Assembly: GCA_002197995.1 (NCBI GenBank)
Contig: NGZR01000004.1
Coordinates: 1,054,001-1,118,000, forward strand
Source of the DNA: Gaeumannomyces sp. JS-464
Taxonomy: Eukaryota; Ascomycota; Sordariomycetes; Magnaporthales; Magnaporthaceae
Length of the DNA: 64,000 nucleotides
Direction of reading: 5' to 3'
Position numbers and translations under genes: made by a program. How positions within the stretch are numbered: the stretch's first letter is position 1; each line of letters starts with the position of its first letter. The notes under the pieces are model-generated. The model saw nothing but the letters and a program-made list of their open reading frames with translations. It ran no database searches and was not told the DNA's origin. This document shows positions 36,453 through 47,156 of this stretch, in pieces.

Positions 36453-37892
36453 ATGGGCAAACAAACCGCCAAGCAGCATGCCACGCCTGCTGCCCCCAGC
36501 CCGGACCCGGCACCCGCACGGCCGCCGCTGCAGGCCCTGGTCAGCACGCACGACTTTGAAGCAGCAGCCGAGGCTACGTACAGCCCCAAGGCCTGGGCCT
36601 TCCTGTCGTCGGCCGCCACGGACCTGCACACGAAGCGGCGCAACGCCTCGGCCTATGCCGACATCGCCCTGCGGCCGCGCGTGCTGCGCGACGTCAGCGT
36701 CGTGTCCACCGCCGCCACCGTCCTGGGCCGCCGCGTGCGCGCCCCCGTCTTCTGCAGCCCCACGAGCCTCGGCCGCCTGTTCCACCCGGACGGCGAGAGG
36801 GCGCTGGGCAGGGCCTGCGCCCGCCTGGGCATCCCGCAGTGCGTCTCCACCAGCGCCTCCTTCCCGCTGCCTGACATCGTCGCGGCCGTCAGGGCCGTCG
36901 AGGCCGGCAGCGGCGGCGGCGGCAGGGGAGGAGGAGGAGGAGAAGAAAAAGAAGAAATCCCCATCTTCTTCCAGCTGTACGTGGACAAGCAGCGCGCCCG
37001 CTCGGCCGCGCTCCTCGCCGAGGCCGCCGCCCTGGGCGTCGCCGCCGTGTTCCTGACCGTCGACGCGCCCGTGCCCGGCAAGCGCGAGGCCGACGAGCGC
37101 GTCGCCGCCTCGCTCCTGGACGCCCGGAGCGTGCGCACGCCCATGGCGCCCGCCGCGAGCGGCGGCAGCAGCAGCGGCGGCGCCCTCGGGCGCGTCATGG
37201 GCTCCTACATCGACGCCTCGGTCTCGTGGCGCGACCTGGCCTGGCTGCGCGCCGCCTGCCCGGGCGTGCCGCTCGTGCTCAAAGGCGTCCAGACGGCCGC
37301 CGACGCCGTCATGGCCGCCGACGCCGGCGTCGACGCCATCCTCGTCTCCAACCACGGCGGCAGGAGCGTCGACACGGCGCCCGCGCCCGTGTGCGTGCTC
37401 CTCGAGCTGCACCGCTGCTGCCCGGACGTGTTTGGCAGGCTCGAGGTCTACGTCGACGGCGGCATCTCGCGCGGCACAGACATCTTTAAAGCGCTCTGCC
37501 TCGGCGCCCGCGCCGTCGGGCTGGGGAGAGGCGTCCTCTACGGCCTTGTTTATGGGGAGGAAGGGGTGCGGCGATACGTCGAAAGTTAGCGCTCTCCACC
37601 CTCTGTTTTCCCCTTGGTTTTTTTTTTTCTCTCCCCCTACTCTCTTTCTCCCTTCCTCTTTCGCTGTCATGCCCACCTGCCGGGCTGTTACACCCATCGA
37701 TACTGACAACATCTCGACGCAGTCCTGATCGACGAACTCGAGACCACCATGAAGATGTGCGGCGTCACGAGCCTAGATCAGCTTCATCCGGGGCTCGTCA
37801 ACACACTGGCGCTCGATCCACTCATCCCAAGCTCGATGGATAGCCACCCTTATGCAAAATGGCCGCCAGAACCACGCAATAGCAAACTTTAG
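36453..37892 (+). CDS. FMN-dependent alpha-hydroxy-acid dehydrogenase
   Basis: TIM-barrel flavoenzyme of the lactate oxidase/glycolate oxidase/flavocytochrome b2 family, oxidising an L-2-hydroxy acid such as lactate. Exons 36453-37584 and 37723-37892 (GTTAGC donor) give 433 aa without frame breaks. Visible motifs: LRPRVLRDVSVVSTAATV near the N-terminus, PVFCSPTSLGRLFHPDGE (FMN site), FFQLYVDK, FLTVDAPVPGKRE, LVLKGV (Lys about 277) and VSNHGGRSVD (catalytic His about 301, Arg 304), then VYVDGGISRGTDIFKAL. It has no cytochrome b5-like heme domain and no evident mitochondrial presequence, so it is likely cytosolic or peroxisomal with another electron acceptor. The last residues are not a clear SKL signal. 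A Gly-then-Glu/Lys insert (about residues 151-168) interrupts the barrel. Confidence 0.9.
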
Positions 37893-38540
37893 GAGGAACA
37901 AGTTTCCGAAGCTTTTTAATAGCTGTGAACCTAACATCATTGACGGAGCGCTGCTCGGTTTTCCTCAAAGGACGGAAGCGGGGCGCCTTGAAGTACATTT
38001 CACGCCGTCCTCGTCAAAGCCCACAACTTATGTAGACCGCATTCGAAATTTTCTTTTTTCTTTAAATAATTCTTTTGGACTAGATGTCAATCTTTCCGAC
38101 TTGTAACACGCCAGATGTATTGAACGCCTTAGTTCTACGGTCAAATGTGTCCTTTGAAGACTCTTGCACGCATAGCTGCCACTCCTGCTGGATTTCCCAG
38201 ACCTGGCGCATAAGCATTCCGGAATCATGGATATGTTTTCGCATGCACAATGCGGGCGTATGATGAGTGGTCGGTTGTATAATAAGAAGCAGGGGATTTA
38301 TTTACATGTCGTCCGAAGAGACAGTTTATAGATTAAGGAAGAGCTATAACAGAAGGAGCATCCCATTCTCTACGATTGACACAACACCCACGGCAGAGAC
38401 ATGCCATGCATGACGTGAGCCGAGGGAAGGAGACGCAGATGGCGCCAGGAGTGGACAGGGCAGAGGGGATATAGGCGTATATGCCGGTATTTCCCGGCAT
38501 GAAAATTTCCAAAAAACAAAGAGCAAAGACGGCCAAAGTC
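37893..38540. other. convergent 3' flanks
   Basis: About 650 bp, AT-richer, between converging genes. ORFs here are short; no gene recognised. Confidence 0.5.
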
Positions 38541-40102
38541 TTAGGCCAGCTCCCGAAGCTCGCCATCCCCCTCCCAGTCGGCAGCTCCGAGTACCCCTGA
38601 TGGGGCTGCTGGTACTGCTGGGGCTGGTGCCCGCCGGGCGGCGGCATCGCGTTGAACTGCTGAGGAGGCGACTGCTGCTGGTGCTGCTGTTGCGGGTTCT
38701 GCTGGTAGCCCGGGGACCCTGCTGCTGCTGCTGAGGCATAGCCCAGGCGGCACCGAACGACTGCGGCGACTGGCCGATCGGAGACTGGCTGGGCGGGGGC
38801 GGAGAGGGCGTGGGGTTGACGCCGCCGTTCTGATAGGCCGGGGACGGGCTGTGCGGCGGGCTCATGCCGGCAGGGTCGTAGACGCTGTTGGTGACGCTGT
38901 AGGGCGGCTTGGCCATGCTGGCGCGCGGGTCGTTGTTCATGACGGGCGCGAAGCCGTACGGACCCTGCTGCTGCTGCTCCGCCATCTGGGGAGGTAGCCT
39001 TGTTGCTGGTGCTGGCCGGGAGACCCGGGTGCCGGGGCGGCGCCGCCGACGAGGGTGGGACCGCCGCCGGGAGGCAGCATCGCCGCCCGGGGCGACGTTT
39101 TGCTGCTGGTGCAAGGGGTGCGCGGCGCCCGTCCGTTTGCTGCGGCGGACGAGGAAGAAAATGGCAAAACCAAGGATGGAAAGGGCCGCGAAGCCGCCGA
39201 CGGCGCCGCCGATGATGGGGCCGAGGGGCGGGCCCTGCTGAGTCTGGTCGGAGCCCGGCGCCGGGGTGGCGCTCTGGGGACCGCTGGTGCCCAGCCCTTG
39301 GATGATGTTGCTTGTGGAGCGCGGGATCCCGTCGACCGGCCGGTCCCGCCAGTCGTGGAGCCTCCGTCGGTGGCCGTCCTCAAAACGAGATCCGTGGTGG
39401 CGATCTTGCCGCAGCCCCAAAGTGAGTACCCCAGGAGGCTGTTATCGGCAAACGTGTGCTTGACGCAGCTCGGGTATATGGAATTGCCGCTGTGAACGAT
39501 ACATGCATGTTCAGTTGCGGGATCACACTGCATATTAAATGCTTCAGGGTGCGCACCCCTTTGCGTTGGGCAACAGCACATGGCAACTTACCACCACATC
39601 GTTAAACCGTCCGTGTTTTCCGCATCGAAACGGGTACCCTCCGACGAATGGAGGCACGTCGTCCAGGCCTCGCAGAACTGGTTCGGCTTCAGCGTCTGGT
39701 CCGGGCAGCAGCCAAAGGCCTTACGCTGCGAGTGGAAGACGCAGCCCGAGCTTGTTGCGCAGTACAAGGGAATGTCTACAAGACCATTGCGTCGTTCCTG
39801 TCAGCGTGTTCAGGGCGCCGCACTCGGCGGGATCTGGCCTTCATACCAACGCTGCCGCTGACATAGGCGCACGTGTTGTTGCTCCCACTGCGCTTTTCGA
39901 GGAGCTCCCGCGGCGGCAGCAGCGGGGCGGCAGTGGGCATGGGCGAGGTGCCGCCGCCGAGCAGAGGCTGCAAGCCCATCGTCTCCCGGGGCGGCAGCCA
40001 ATGCATGTCGTTGGGGTCAGCCTCCCACCGCAGCATCCTGGCGTCGACGCCGGCCGAGAGCGCCGCGCAGGCGACGACCGCCGCTCCAAGAAGGTGGTGC
40101 AT
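38541..40102 (-). CDS. Mid2/WSC-type single-pass cell-surface sensor-like protein
   Basis: Exons 40102-39847, 39775-39592 and 39489-38541. A signal peptide (HHLLGAAVVACAALSAGVDA) leads to a cysteine-rich ectodomain (CAYVSG, IPLYCATSSGCVF, FGCCPDQ, FCEAWTTC, NSIYPSCVKHTF, LLGYSLWGCG). A Ser/Thr/Gly stalk follows, then one membrane helix (PIIGGAVGGFAALSILGFAI, then FFLVRRSKR) and a Pro/Gln-rich cytosolic tail. This layout matches fungal Mid2/WSC-like wall-stress sensors that signal through Rho1, but the signalling role is inference. Five indels are needed in exon 3, near 39340, 39085-39096, 38988-38991, 38708-38717 and 38571-38583. The corrected length is about 463 aa, ending WEGDGELRELA. Confidence 0.75.
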
Positions 40103-41771
40103 GATCCTTCTTTGGCGGTGTCTCGGGGAGAAGAAAAGGAAGGCGTGGCTCCCGAGTCAACCGGACTGGCGCTGCTCCTTGGCTTGACTGGCAGCTACAC
40201 TGATGCGGCCGTGATCCAGATGGCAAGCCAACCAACGGAAGACAAGAGGGTCTTCTGTCAAGTCCAGAAAGGATGACTGGAAAGAAAAGGGCGGAAAGAA
40301 GGGGACCCATAGCGCTAGCCATGGAGACCGGGGGACAGGGCTAATAATAAAAGACACAAGGGCATCACGCCCACACTTGGCCAGCCACCAAATGCACTCC
40401 CGCACACTGATCGGCAGCTAGACTAGCCAGGCCCCTGGCCGTTTCTTTCTTCATCTTTTTTTTTCTGGGCCGTTTTCTCCCCTTGCTCTCGCTTGGGCTG
40501 CTGCGAGGTGGTGTGGGACAGGCCGAAGCTGGCGCGAACGAGCGGACAAGAACCAGAGAGCTGTACCCGAGGCCAAGGCGAGAACGCCCACCTGTGCGGG
40601 CTTAGTGTGAGTGGTGCCAAAGCTGCGGCTGGCTATTGGGCGACCTTGGATGTGCACCAGTGGAGGCATCGCCAGACAGCCCATGCGTGCCACGCCAGAC
40701 TAGCAAACGGCTGAGGGCAGCTAAAATGGGCGGCGGCAGCCTTGGCGCTGCTGTTCCACGCCAACTCTTCGTGTGCAAATTTCCCCTCGTCCCCACGAAG
40801 GTTGCAGATAGAAAAGCAGAGGAGATCGCGCGAGAGATGCACTCCGTGATGGGCGAGTGAGCCTAAAGCAGGGCAACACAGGTCAGTAGGCGGGGGTGGT
40901 GGAGAGCGAGGGTGACAACGCAGAACAGCAGCAGCAGCAGAGCACCCGCAGGAGACGTTCACCAACAGCCTGCACAAACACGAGCGCGACTGGAAAAAGC
41001 GGTTTTACCGGATCGGGCTAGCCACATGAGCTGGGCTGGGCCTGGTGCCGTGCTCAGCCACTCACGACGGGAGCGGAGCGAATAGGGTGCTTGGGGTGGT
41101 GGAGATGGCCCCGAAAGCTGAAAAAGGACCCTTGCAAAGTGGAAAGCCAAAGAAAATTCCCCATTCCCCAGCCCCTCAATCTGCTGTGCTGGCTGCATAG
41201 CCGGGCTGCCCGTTGTCTGGTTCGATTGTGCTGTCCATGATCGGGAGTCCAAGGACCATTTGGCCGCACCGCACCATGCAGTCATTCGGCCGACAACGGC
41301 TGCGGGAGTGCAGGAGGCCGGGTCGGCTGCCATGGGTGCTCGGGAAAGGAAAAGAAAAAAGAGACGGCCGGATCCTGCAACGGAGCTCTGTCCCACATGC
41401 TCCGGCCCGTTCCCCTTGGCTGACATCCCCACTCACACGTTCTGGCTTCCGAGTGAAACCCTCCTTGCCGACACCCCAGCTCGGGTCCGAGTCCGCTCCG
41501 CTTTCTCCGTTCACTACTCCAATCTCCCCGTAGTCCGGCGGCCGAGATGTTGCCATGGAAAATAGGTGTGGTATCAAAAAGCTCGCCATGGAAATCACCA
41601 AAAGGCTCATCAGGCAAACATCAGGCAAATGCTCACCAGGAAACTTCTGGGGTGCCTGGCTACGAAACCCCTCCATGTGGGGTTTGCTCCGAGTTTGGCT
41701 GTGGCGACAAGCCATCATCCACATATCTGTGGTGGCGGCAGGTCAGCGCGCAGGACAAAGAGCCTTTTTGG

Positions 41772-41855
41772 ATGCCGATGCCCGGACTCGAACCGGGGAC
41801 CAGATGGTGTTGGAGGGGACAGTCGAGCCCTATCCCACTGCACCACCATCTGATC
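41772..41855 (-). other. tRNA-like T-arm/B box with degenerate body
   Basis: On the minus strand a perfect T arm (CCCGG TTCGAGT CCGGG) is followed by CATCGGCA, as in the 3' half of a tRNA. An A-box-like TGGTGCAGTGG lies about 48 bases upstream. The 5' acceptor side pairs only partly (about 5 of 7), no regular D or anticodon arm forms, and no T-run terminator follows. CAGATGGTG and CACCATCTG make an extra hairpin. Best read as a degenerate tRNA, a tRNA-derived element, or a tRNA damaged by sequence errors. Confidence 0.3.
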
Positions 41856-42683
41856 CCCGGGAGTTGGAAGGCAGGGACAGTAGACGAGTGTATAACCCCT
41901 CCATCGGGGACCCCGCTGTTGCCGTACCTCGCACCCGCCTCACCTTGTCCTCACCTAGCTGGTAGGCCGGCCAGGGCATCTCTTCGGGGGAGACGAGCCG
42001 CTGATACCTTGTCCAGGGCGTAGTACCCCAGTGGGGTAGCCCATAGGTGTAGGCACATGTTTCGAGCCACCCTCGGGTGATGATATCTCTGACCTCTGAA
42101 CCGGGCGCGGTATCTGCGCAGGATTCCGTCGTTGAGGATGTGTGCGGACGGCTCGACGAAAACCGAAGCCGGTTGCCTGCCACAAGTGCGCCACAACAAG
42201 GGCGAATACACCATCAGCTTGAGGGTTCACCAAAACCCAACCCAGTTCGCCCGTAACCACAGCACCTGGTCTCCTTGATCTTATCTTGTAGCACATGGAC
42301 GTGGACCCCCTCACTCTGTGCTGTAGCAACACCCCACTCCCAGAGCAATGCTTCTGCTCAAGCCCTTCAGCCCTGCCATTCCCCTTTGACATGCGGCACA
42401 AGGACCCTGCGCGCATCGTCCGGAAGCCTCATTGTTTTTCTGTCTCTCCAAACAGGTTCGTCCCTTCAGGCCTTTGCGATTCAACCCGCGCAGCAGGGGC
42501 ATCGCTGATCGGGGACACCCCATGAGCGCGGCTGCGGCGGACGGGGTGTGGTTCGTGTGCGACCGCCGGCGTGGATGTTGCATATCCATCAAGGGACCCT
42601 CCCCAACCCTTTGGTTCGCCCCTCGCCATCCCGGTTTCTCTTGCTGCTTCTAATCCCGACTTTTTTTTGCGGGATCCGGGGGC

Positions 42684-42712
42684 GGGGGGGGGGGGGGGGG
42701 GGGGGGGGGGGG
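42684..42712 (+). repeat. 29-base poly(G) run
   Basis: Uninterrupted G tract after GGGGGC. Its length is probably unreliable, because such runs are hard to sequence. G-quadruplex formation is possible. Confidence 0.9.
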
Positions 42713-45507
42713 TGAAGGAAAGTAAGAGCACCAAGATTAGCAAGGAGGCGGGAAACGCACGCAACTCTGCATCCCCCCCTACGTCCCTTATCGACCCGGT
42801 GCCCTGGAGTCGGCCAGCCTCTGGTGCGACCTATGCAGTGTTCACATTCCACCACACCAAACGGAGCTGGAATGCGTCCTTCCTCCCTCTTTTTTATTTT
42901 CTCCAGCCTCGTTTCAGAAGCCCGGAGGATGATATGACGCTGTGGCCACGGCCGGTCAACCATGATGCCCACCGGATGCGCCAGGAGGCCGACGCAGGGT
43001 CGTTCGCGTTCCACGGCCGGTTGTGGACAGGCGTGGCGTGCGGCCACACTGGTTAACTTTCGAATTCAACGAGCGAGTCGCTTCCGAGTGGCGTTGTTCG
43101 TTTAAGCCAGCCGAGGCGAGTCGTGATCCTATCCGTCCTGAATCCCCCCCATCCCGGCCCCATTCCCTTGGTCCATTCGCGGCAAGTCCAGCCACTGTTG
43201 TTCTTGGAAGCCAAACCGCCTGCCGCCGAAAGCACACACAAACGGCGCTGGCTTGACAAACAACGCCCTCTCGGCGGTCGCTTGCGCGCTTGTCCCTCCG
43301 GGGTGTGACAGAGACGTATATGAGAACGGGCAGGTCCCCGCCTCGTGGAACCTGGGCGTTCTGGGCTAATGCGTGCGGCGTGCAACGTGTGTGCCCCTGC
43401 AACCGAGGTACAGTCCATCGACCAGGTAGCCGGGGAAACCACAACCAAGCCGGCGTGTGGTGTGCTAGGCCAAAGGTCCGTAGCGAAACGCCGGCCGGCT
43501 GGGTGGTATCACAGCCTGGGACGGCATAAGTGACTGTATCGTAGCATCAGACCCTGCCAGCCACCGCTGATAATCCCTCTCCAGAGCCTGGGCGGTTGCG
43601 TATGGCCCGGGATGGAGAGTGAGGGGTTGATGTAGGTACATTTACACCTTCGGAGGGCATAAAGGCCCCCGCTGATCAGAGGATCGACGGTGTTTCCGAC
43701 GATCGGGACGGTGCAAAACAACCTCGGGCGTGATATTTCCGCCACCTCTGGGACATCGAGAACCATTCCTCCTCCCTTGGCGACGACAAGTATCCTCAAG
43801 TGAGGCTGAAATAAGGCGAACCGTTACGTAGCCTCAAGGTAGGACATGGCGGCTGTCGATCGTTGGTTGATACGCATAGCCCGTTGGAAAAGGAAGTTGA
43901 TAGCCGGCTCGGGGGTCTAGAACGTGGCAGCCATCATCCTGCGAGGCTGCTCGTCGATTTAGACGAAGGCCATGCTTAGCCATCTGGCGATGTTCTGGTG
44001 CGCAATCCAGGTGACGGGCTTGAGAGGCGAAATGGATCAAGAGCCGCTGAGAGCGCAGCTTCTGCAGCGGAGGGGGGAGGTTCTCTTGCCTCGAGGTGCT
44101 CATGAAACAGGCAAAACCGCCTGATGGATTTTGGTGTATTTAGATGTTGGAGCGAGTGACCCATAGCGCTAGTACTTGGTGTGTGGAGGTGATAACACCC
44201 ATAGTTTTTAGTCCAGGCAGGCAAGCCAACCAATGGACTTTGGACTCTCGTGACGACCACTCGATGCCGGGACGTGTATTGTCCTTTCGGGTGCGGCAGT
44301 GGTCCCTTGTACCTGGAGACATGACCCAGGTACACTGACTGGACTTCCCCGAAGAAATCCGGGACTTCCCCTCCGCCAACTGGCCTCGAAAAGGGTGTGC
44401 TCGTCTGTGCGACATACACACGTAGTCAGCAAGCGACCAGTCCCACTGACGGCACCGCGAAGGACTAGGATGCCTAGGCTTGCCCGCGTGTGCCCTCATC
44501 AGTCATGGCCAGCATTGCACGCAGCCGCGAAATGGCGGTCTGGGGGACGGACATGTTTGCCCCCCACCTCGTCTCATGGCGGTGCGTGTAGGTGTGTGAC
44601 GGGAGCGTGCTTCTCAACTCGTGGTATTCGTCCCATCGATGTAGCCGAGTCGGGGCCCCGCGTCACCAACCCCGGCTGTTCTGGTAAGCGCACGATCTGC
44701 CCACGGGATTGTGCAGCCGGGAAGCCTCGTTCTCGGGCTGCTGAACTGTTTTTTCTTTTTTTTTCTTTCCGCATTTCTCTCTCTTTTTCTTCATTTTTTT
44801 TTCTGTACTCTTTTTTTCCTGCCCCGTTAATTCTCGGTGTTTCGACGATGACTGACTGTTGAGAGGTGAACCAAAAAATGGCATCGAGTTTGACGCACCT
44901 CCAGCTCCACTAGCAGCCCGTGGTGGAGCAACCGAACCGTGGTTTTTCGATGCCAAGCCTCTGCAGGTCGGGCGCCGGGGGCTCTGATTTCTATTTAGTG
45001 ACAGTGTAAGCGAGCACGAGAGATGGTGTGCTGGCCTGGAGGACCAGTTGAGTTGCATCGACGACTCGTTCGTGCTGCCATCTGGGTATGGACGGGACCA
45101 AGCTGCAGTTTAATCTCGACTCTCAAATCTCATCTCATCTTGGTCCCGTCTCCAATCTGTCCTGTGAGAGACGGCCGGTAGGTTGCACCCATCCCGGTGT
45201 TTTGGGATCTCGGCACTGGACGGAAGCACGGCTCAGAGCCTCCCAGATCTGAAGTTGCAAGCACACACGGGCTGGGGAGGGGACACTTGTCACAAATGAT
45301 AGCCCGATTTCGCACGCTTTCTGGTTGCACCACCCTCCCAACCCACCCACACCCCACCGCCTGGCGCCAATTCGACCCCCGGCACGTTTCCAATCCGTGC
45401 TCCTTTTGCCCCGAGCCATGGGTCGCAGCTCGGAACCAGCTCCAGCGGCCTCGTCAAGCATCGGAGACCTGGCCACGCTGTGCGCGGACTCCTTCCGCCG
45501 TGGCGTG

Positions 45508-45530
45508 GCTGCTGCTGCTGCTGCTGCTGC
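45508..45530 (+). repeat. (GCT)n microsatellite
   Basis: Seven to eight GCT units, in a short Ala-rich ORF of doubtful reality. Confidence 0.8.
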
Positions 45531-46363
45531 CCTAGACGCCCTCGACGCCGCACTCCTGCTCCCTCCCCGCCGGCGGCGGCTCGAGCAAGAGCACTAACGC
45601 AAGGTTCATGCATGCAACTAGCTCCTCCCGACTCATCCTCCATGTTACCATGCGCCAACTCGGCACAGACGCTGCTCGGCCGCCGCCGCCCGGACAGGGG
45701 ATGGTCGGATAGGGGATGTGCAGCGAGGCCCATGGGCTTGGAGACGATTCAAAGGCGTATGACTGTAGTACGCACGCTCTCGCCCTCGCTGTGGCTTTCC
45801 AGAACACACGCATCCCTACAGCGTTGCCGCCCGCGACATTTTCCCCTTCTTTTTTCCGTAATCGCCGGCCGGGAACGGAGATAGGCTCCTTGGTGTGGCA
45901 GCCGGCTTTGCAACGGTACCCTAGACTAGGCTGCTGAGAATAGGTTGGGACGATGCTGATGAGATCTGCAGGCCGATCCGAGTTCCTGGTTGGCGCACGC
46001 ATATGTGCAGGGAGGTTACCTTGGTCGACACCAGCTCACCGTTGAGCTTTGAGGAACCTCTTCTGAGACATGTGCTTCCCATCTCCTTGGTCAGCTTGTT
46101 GCCAGCAAGGTTGGGTGGGTGTGAGTGAGCACATTCGTGCGCGTGCATGCGCAGCCCTTTCCCACATCTTCTTCTGCGACGTTTTCTGCAAACCCGCCGA
46201 ACCGGACACGAGCTTGCATGGCTCGACTATCCGTGTTGCGAGAACGACGGCACAAATAGGCGGACGGATGGAGAAGGAAAAGAAGCAACAGCGGATTAGG
46301 AATCAGCGAAGTGAAAAGCCAGCCACAAGTAAGTCGTGCGTCGATCTGATTTACCTGTATGCC

Positions 46364-46412
46364 CTAGGTACCTACCTACCACCTACCTAGGTAGGTAGGC
46401 AGCTGGATACCT
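46364..46412. repeat. TACCTAGGTA-type palindromic repeat cluster
   Basis: Tandem TACC units turn into CCTAGG and then TAGG units, forming an imperfect inverted repeat. It is the longest of six such patches in the window. Confidence 0.8.
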
Positions 46413-47132
46413 AGTGTCTCATATGCCGCATGTGAGGACCTGGCCGCGCGCAGCACCACGGGAGGCGGGTGTCAGGCGGTACTCGGCGTGTGTCTTTATC
46501 CCCGGTGACGGTGGAAAACCCGGTGCTCCTGAATCGATTGGCCAACGGCTTGCCCGGGTTGCCAGCTCGGCCGCCTTGAACGCGGCACTCGGTGAGGCCC
46601 TTGGTGGGGACTGGCCTGATGAACAAAAGAAGCCCAAACCCACCGCGGGGTGGGATCATCGCTGCGCGTGAAGAGAAGCAATATGATAGACAAGGAGGAG
46701 GGCTGGAAGCTGCCGGCGCCCGGGCCTCTTTGCAAAATCCTCTCGCAGACCGCCTCGCCCATCACCTGGCCCAACATTTTGCTCCTTCTGCGGATGGCGT
46801 CAGCGCGGGCACAGCACGGGGCTGCACCCTCTGCGTGTCAGGTCGGCCCAGTGGGACGTGTACCGACGATATCTATGTATCCATCTGCGGCCACGGCATG
46901 CAAGCGATGTCTCCTATGTTGCAGCAAGGGCGTGACGCGAGGGGTGTCGACTTTGCCATGTGTGCTGCCTTCTCCGCCCGCAACAGCGGTGTCCCTGGCC
47001 CGCGGTGCATTTTTTTTTTTTTTTTGGCAGCATGCTTGCTGCGGTCTGGGTGGCGCCTGTCCTGGATGCTGAGTCCGGTGAGGGGCTGCCTCCCCGTAAA
47101 AGAGCCGAAGATAGGCGATCAAGCTGGTCTCC

Positions 47133-47156
47133 TTTTTTTTTTTTTTTTTTTTTTTT
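47133..47156 (+). repeat. 24-base poly(T) tract
   Basis: Uninterrupted T run; a second of 16 bases lies 108 bases upstream (47010-47025). Confidence 0.9.

Larger units (their letters stand above)
40103..45000. other. gene-poor interval, part 1
   Basis: First half of 9.6 kb without a recognised gene. ORFs are at most about 190 codons, overlap on both strands and have no family resemblance. It contains a tRNA-like arm (41772-41855) and a 29-base G run (listed). Composition stays GC-rich, so there is no sign of AT-rich RIP-degraded repeats. Confidence 0.5.

Noticed and set aside
37432..37728. Separate small gene in the intron of the FMN dehydrogenase
   Set aside because: It overlaps the last coding bases and the GTTAGC...CGCAG intron; the spliced product matches the family C-terminus.
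45418..45597. 59-codon Ala-rich ORF with good start context
   Set aside because: Driven by a GCT microsatellite; no downstream exon could be linked.
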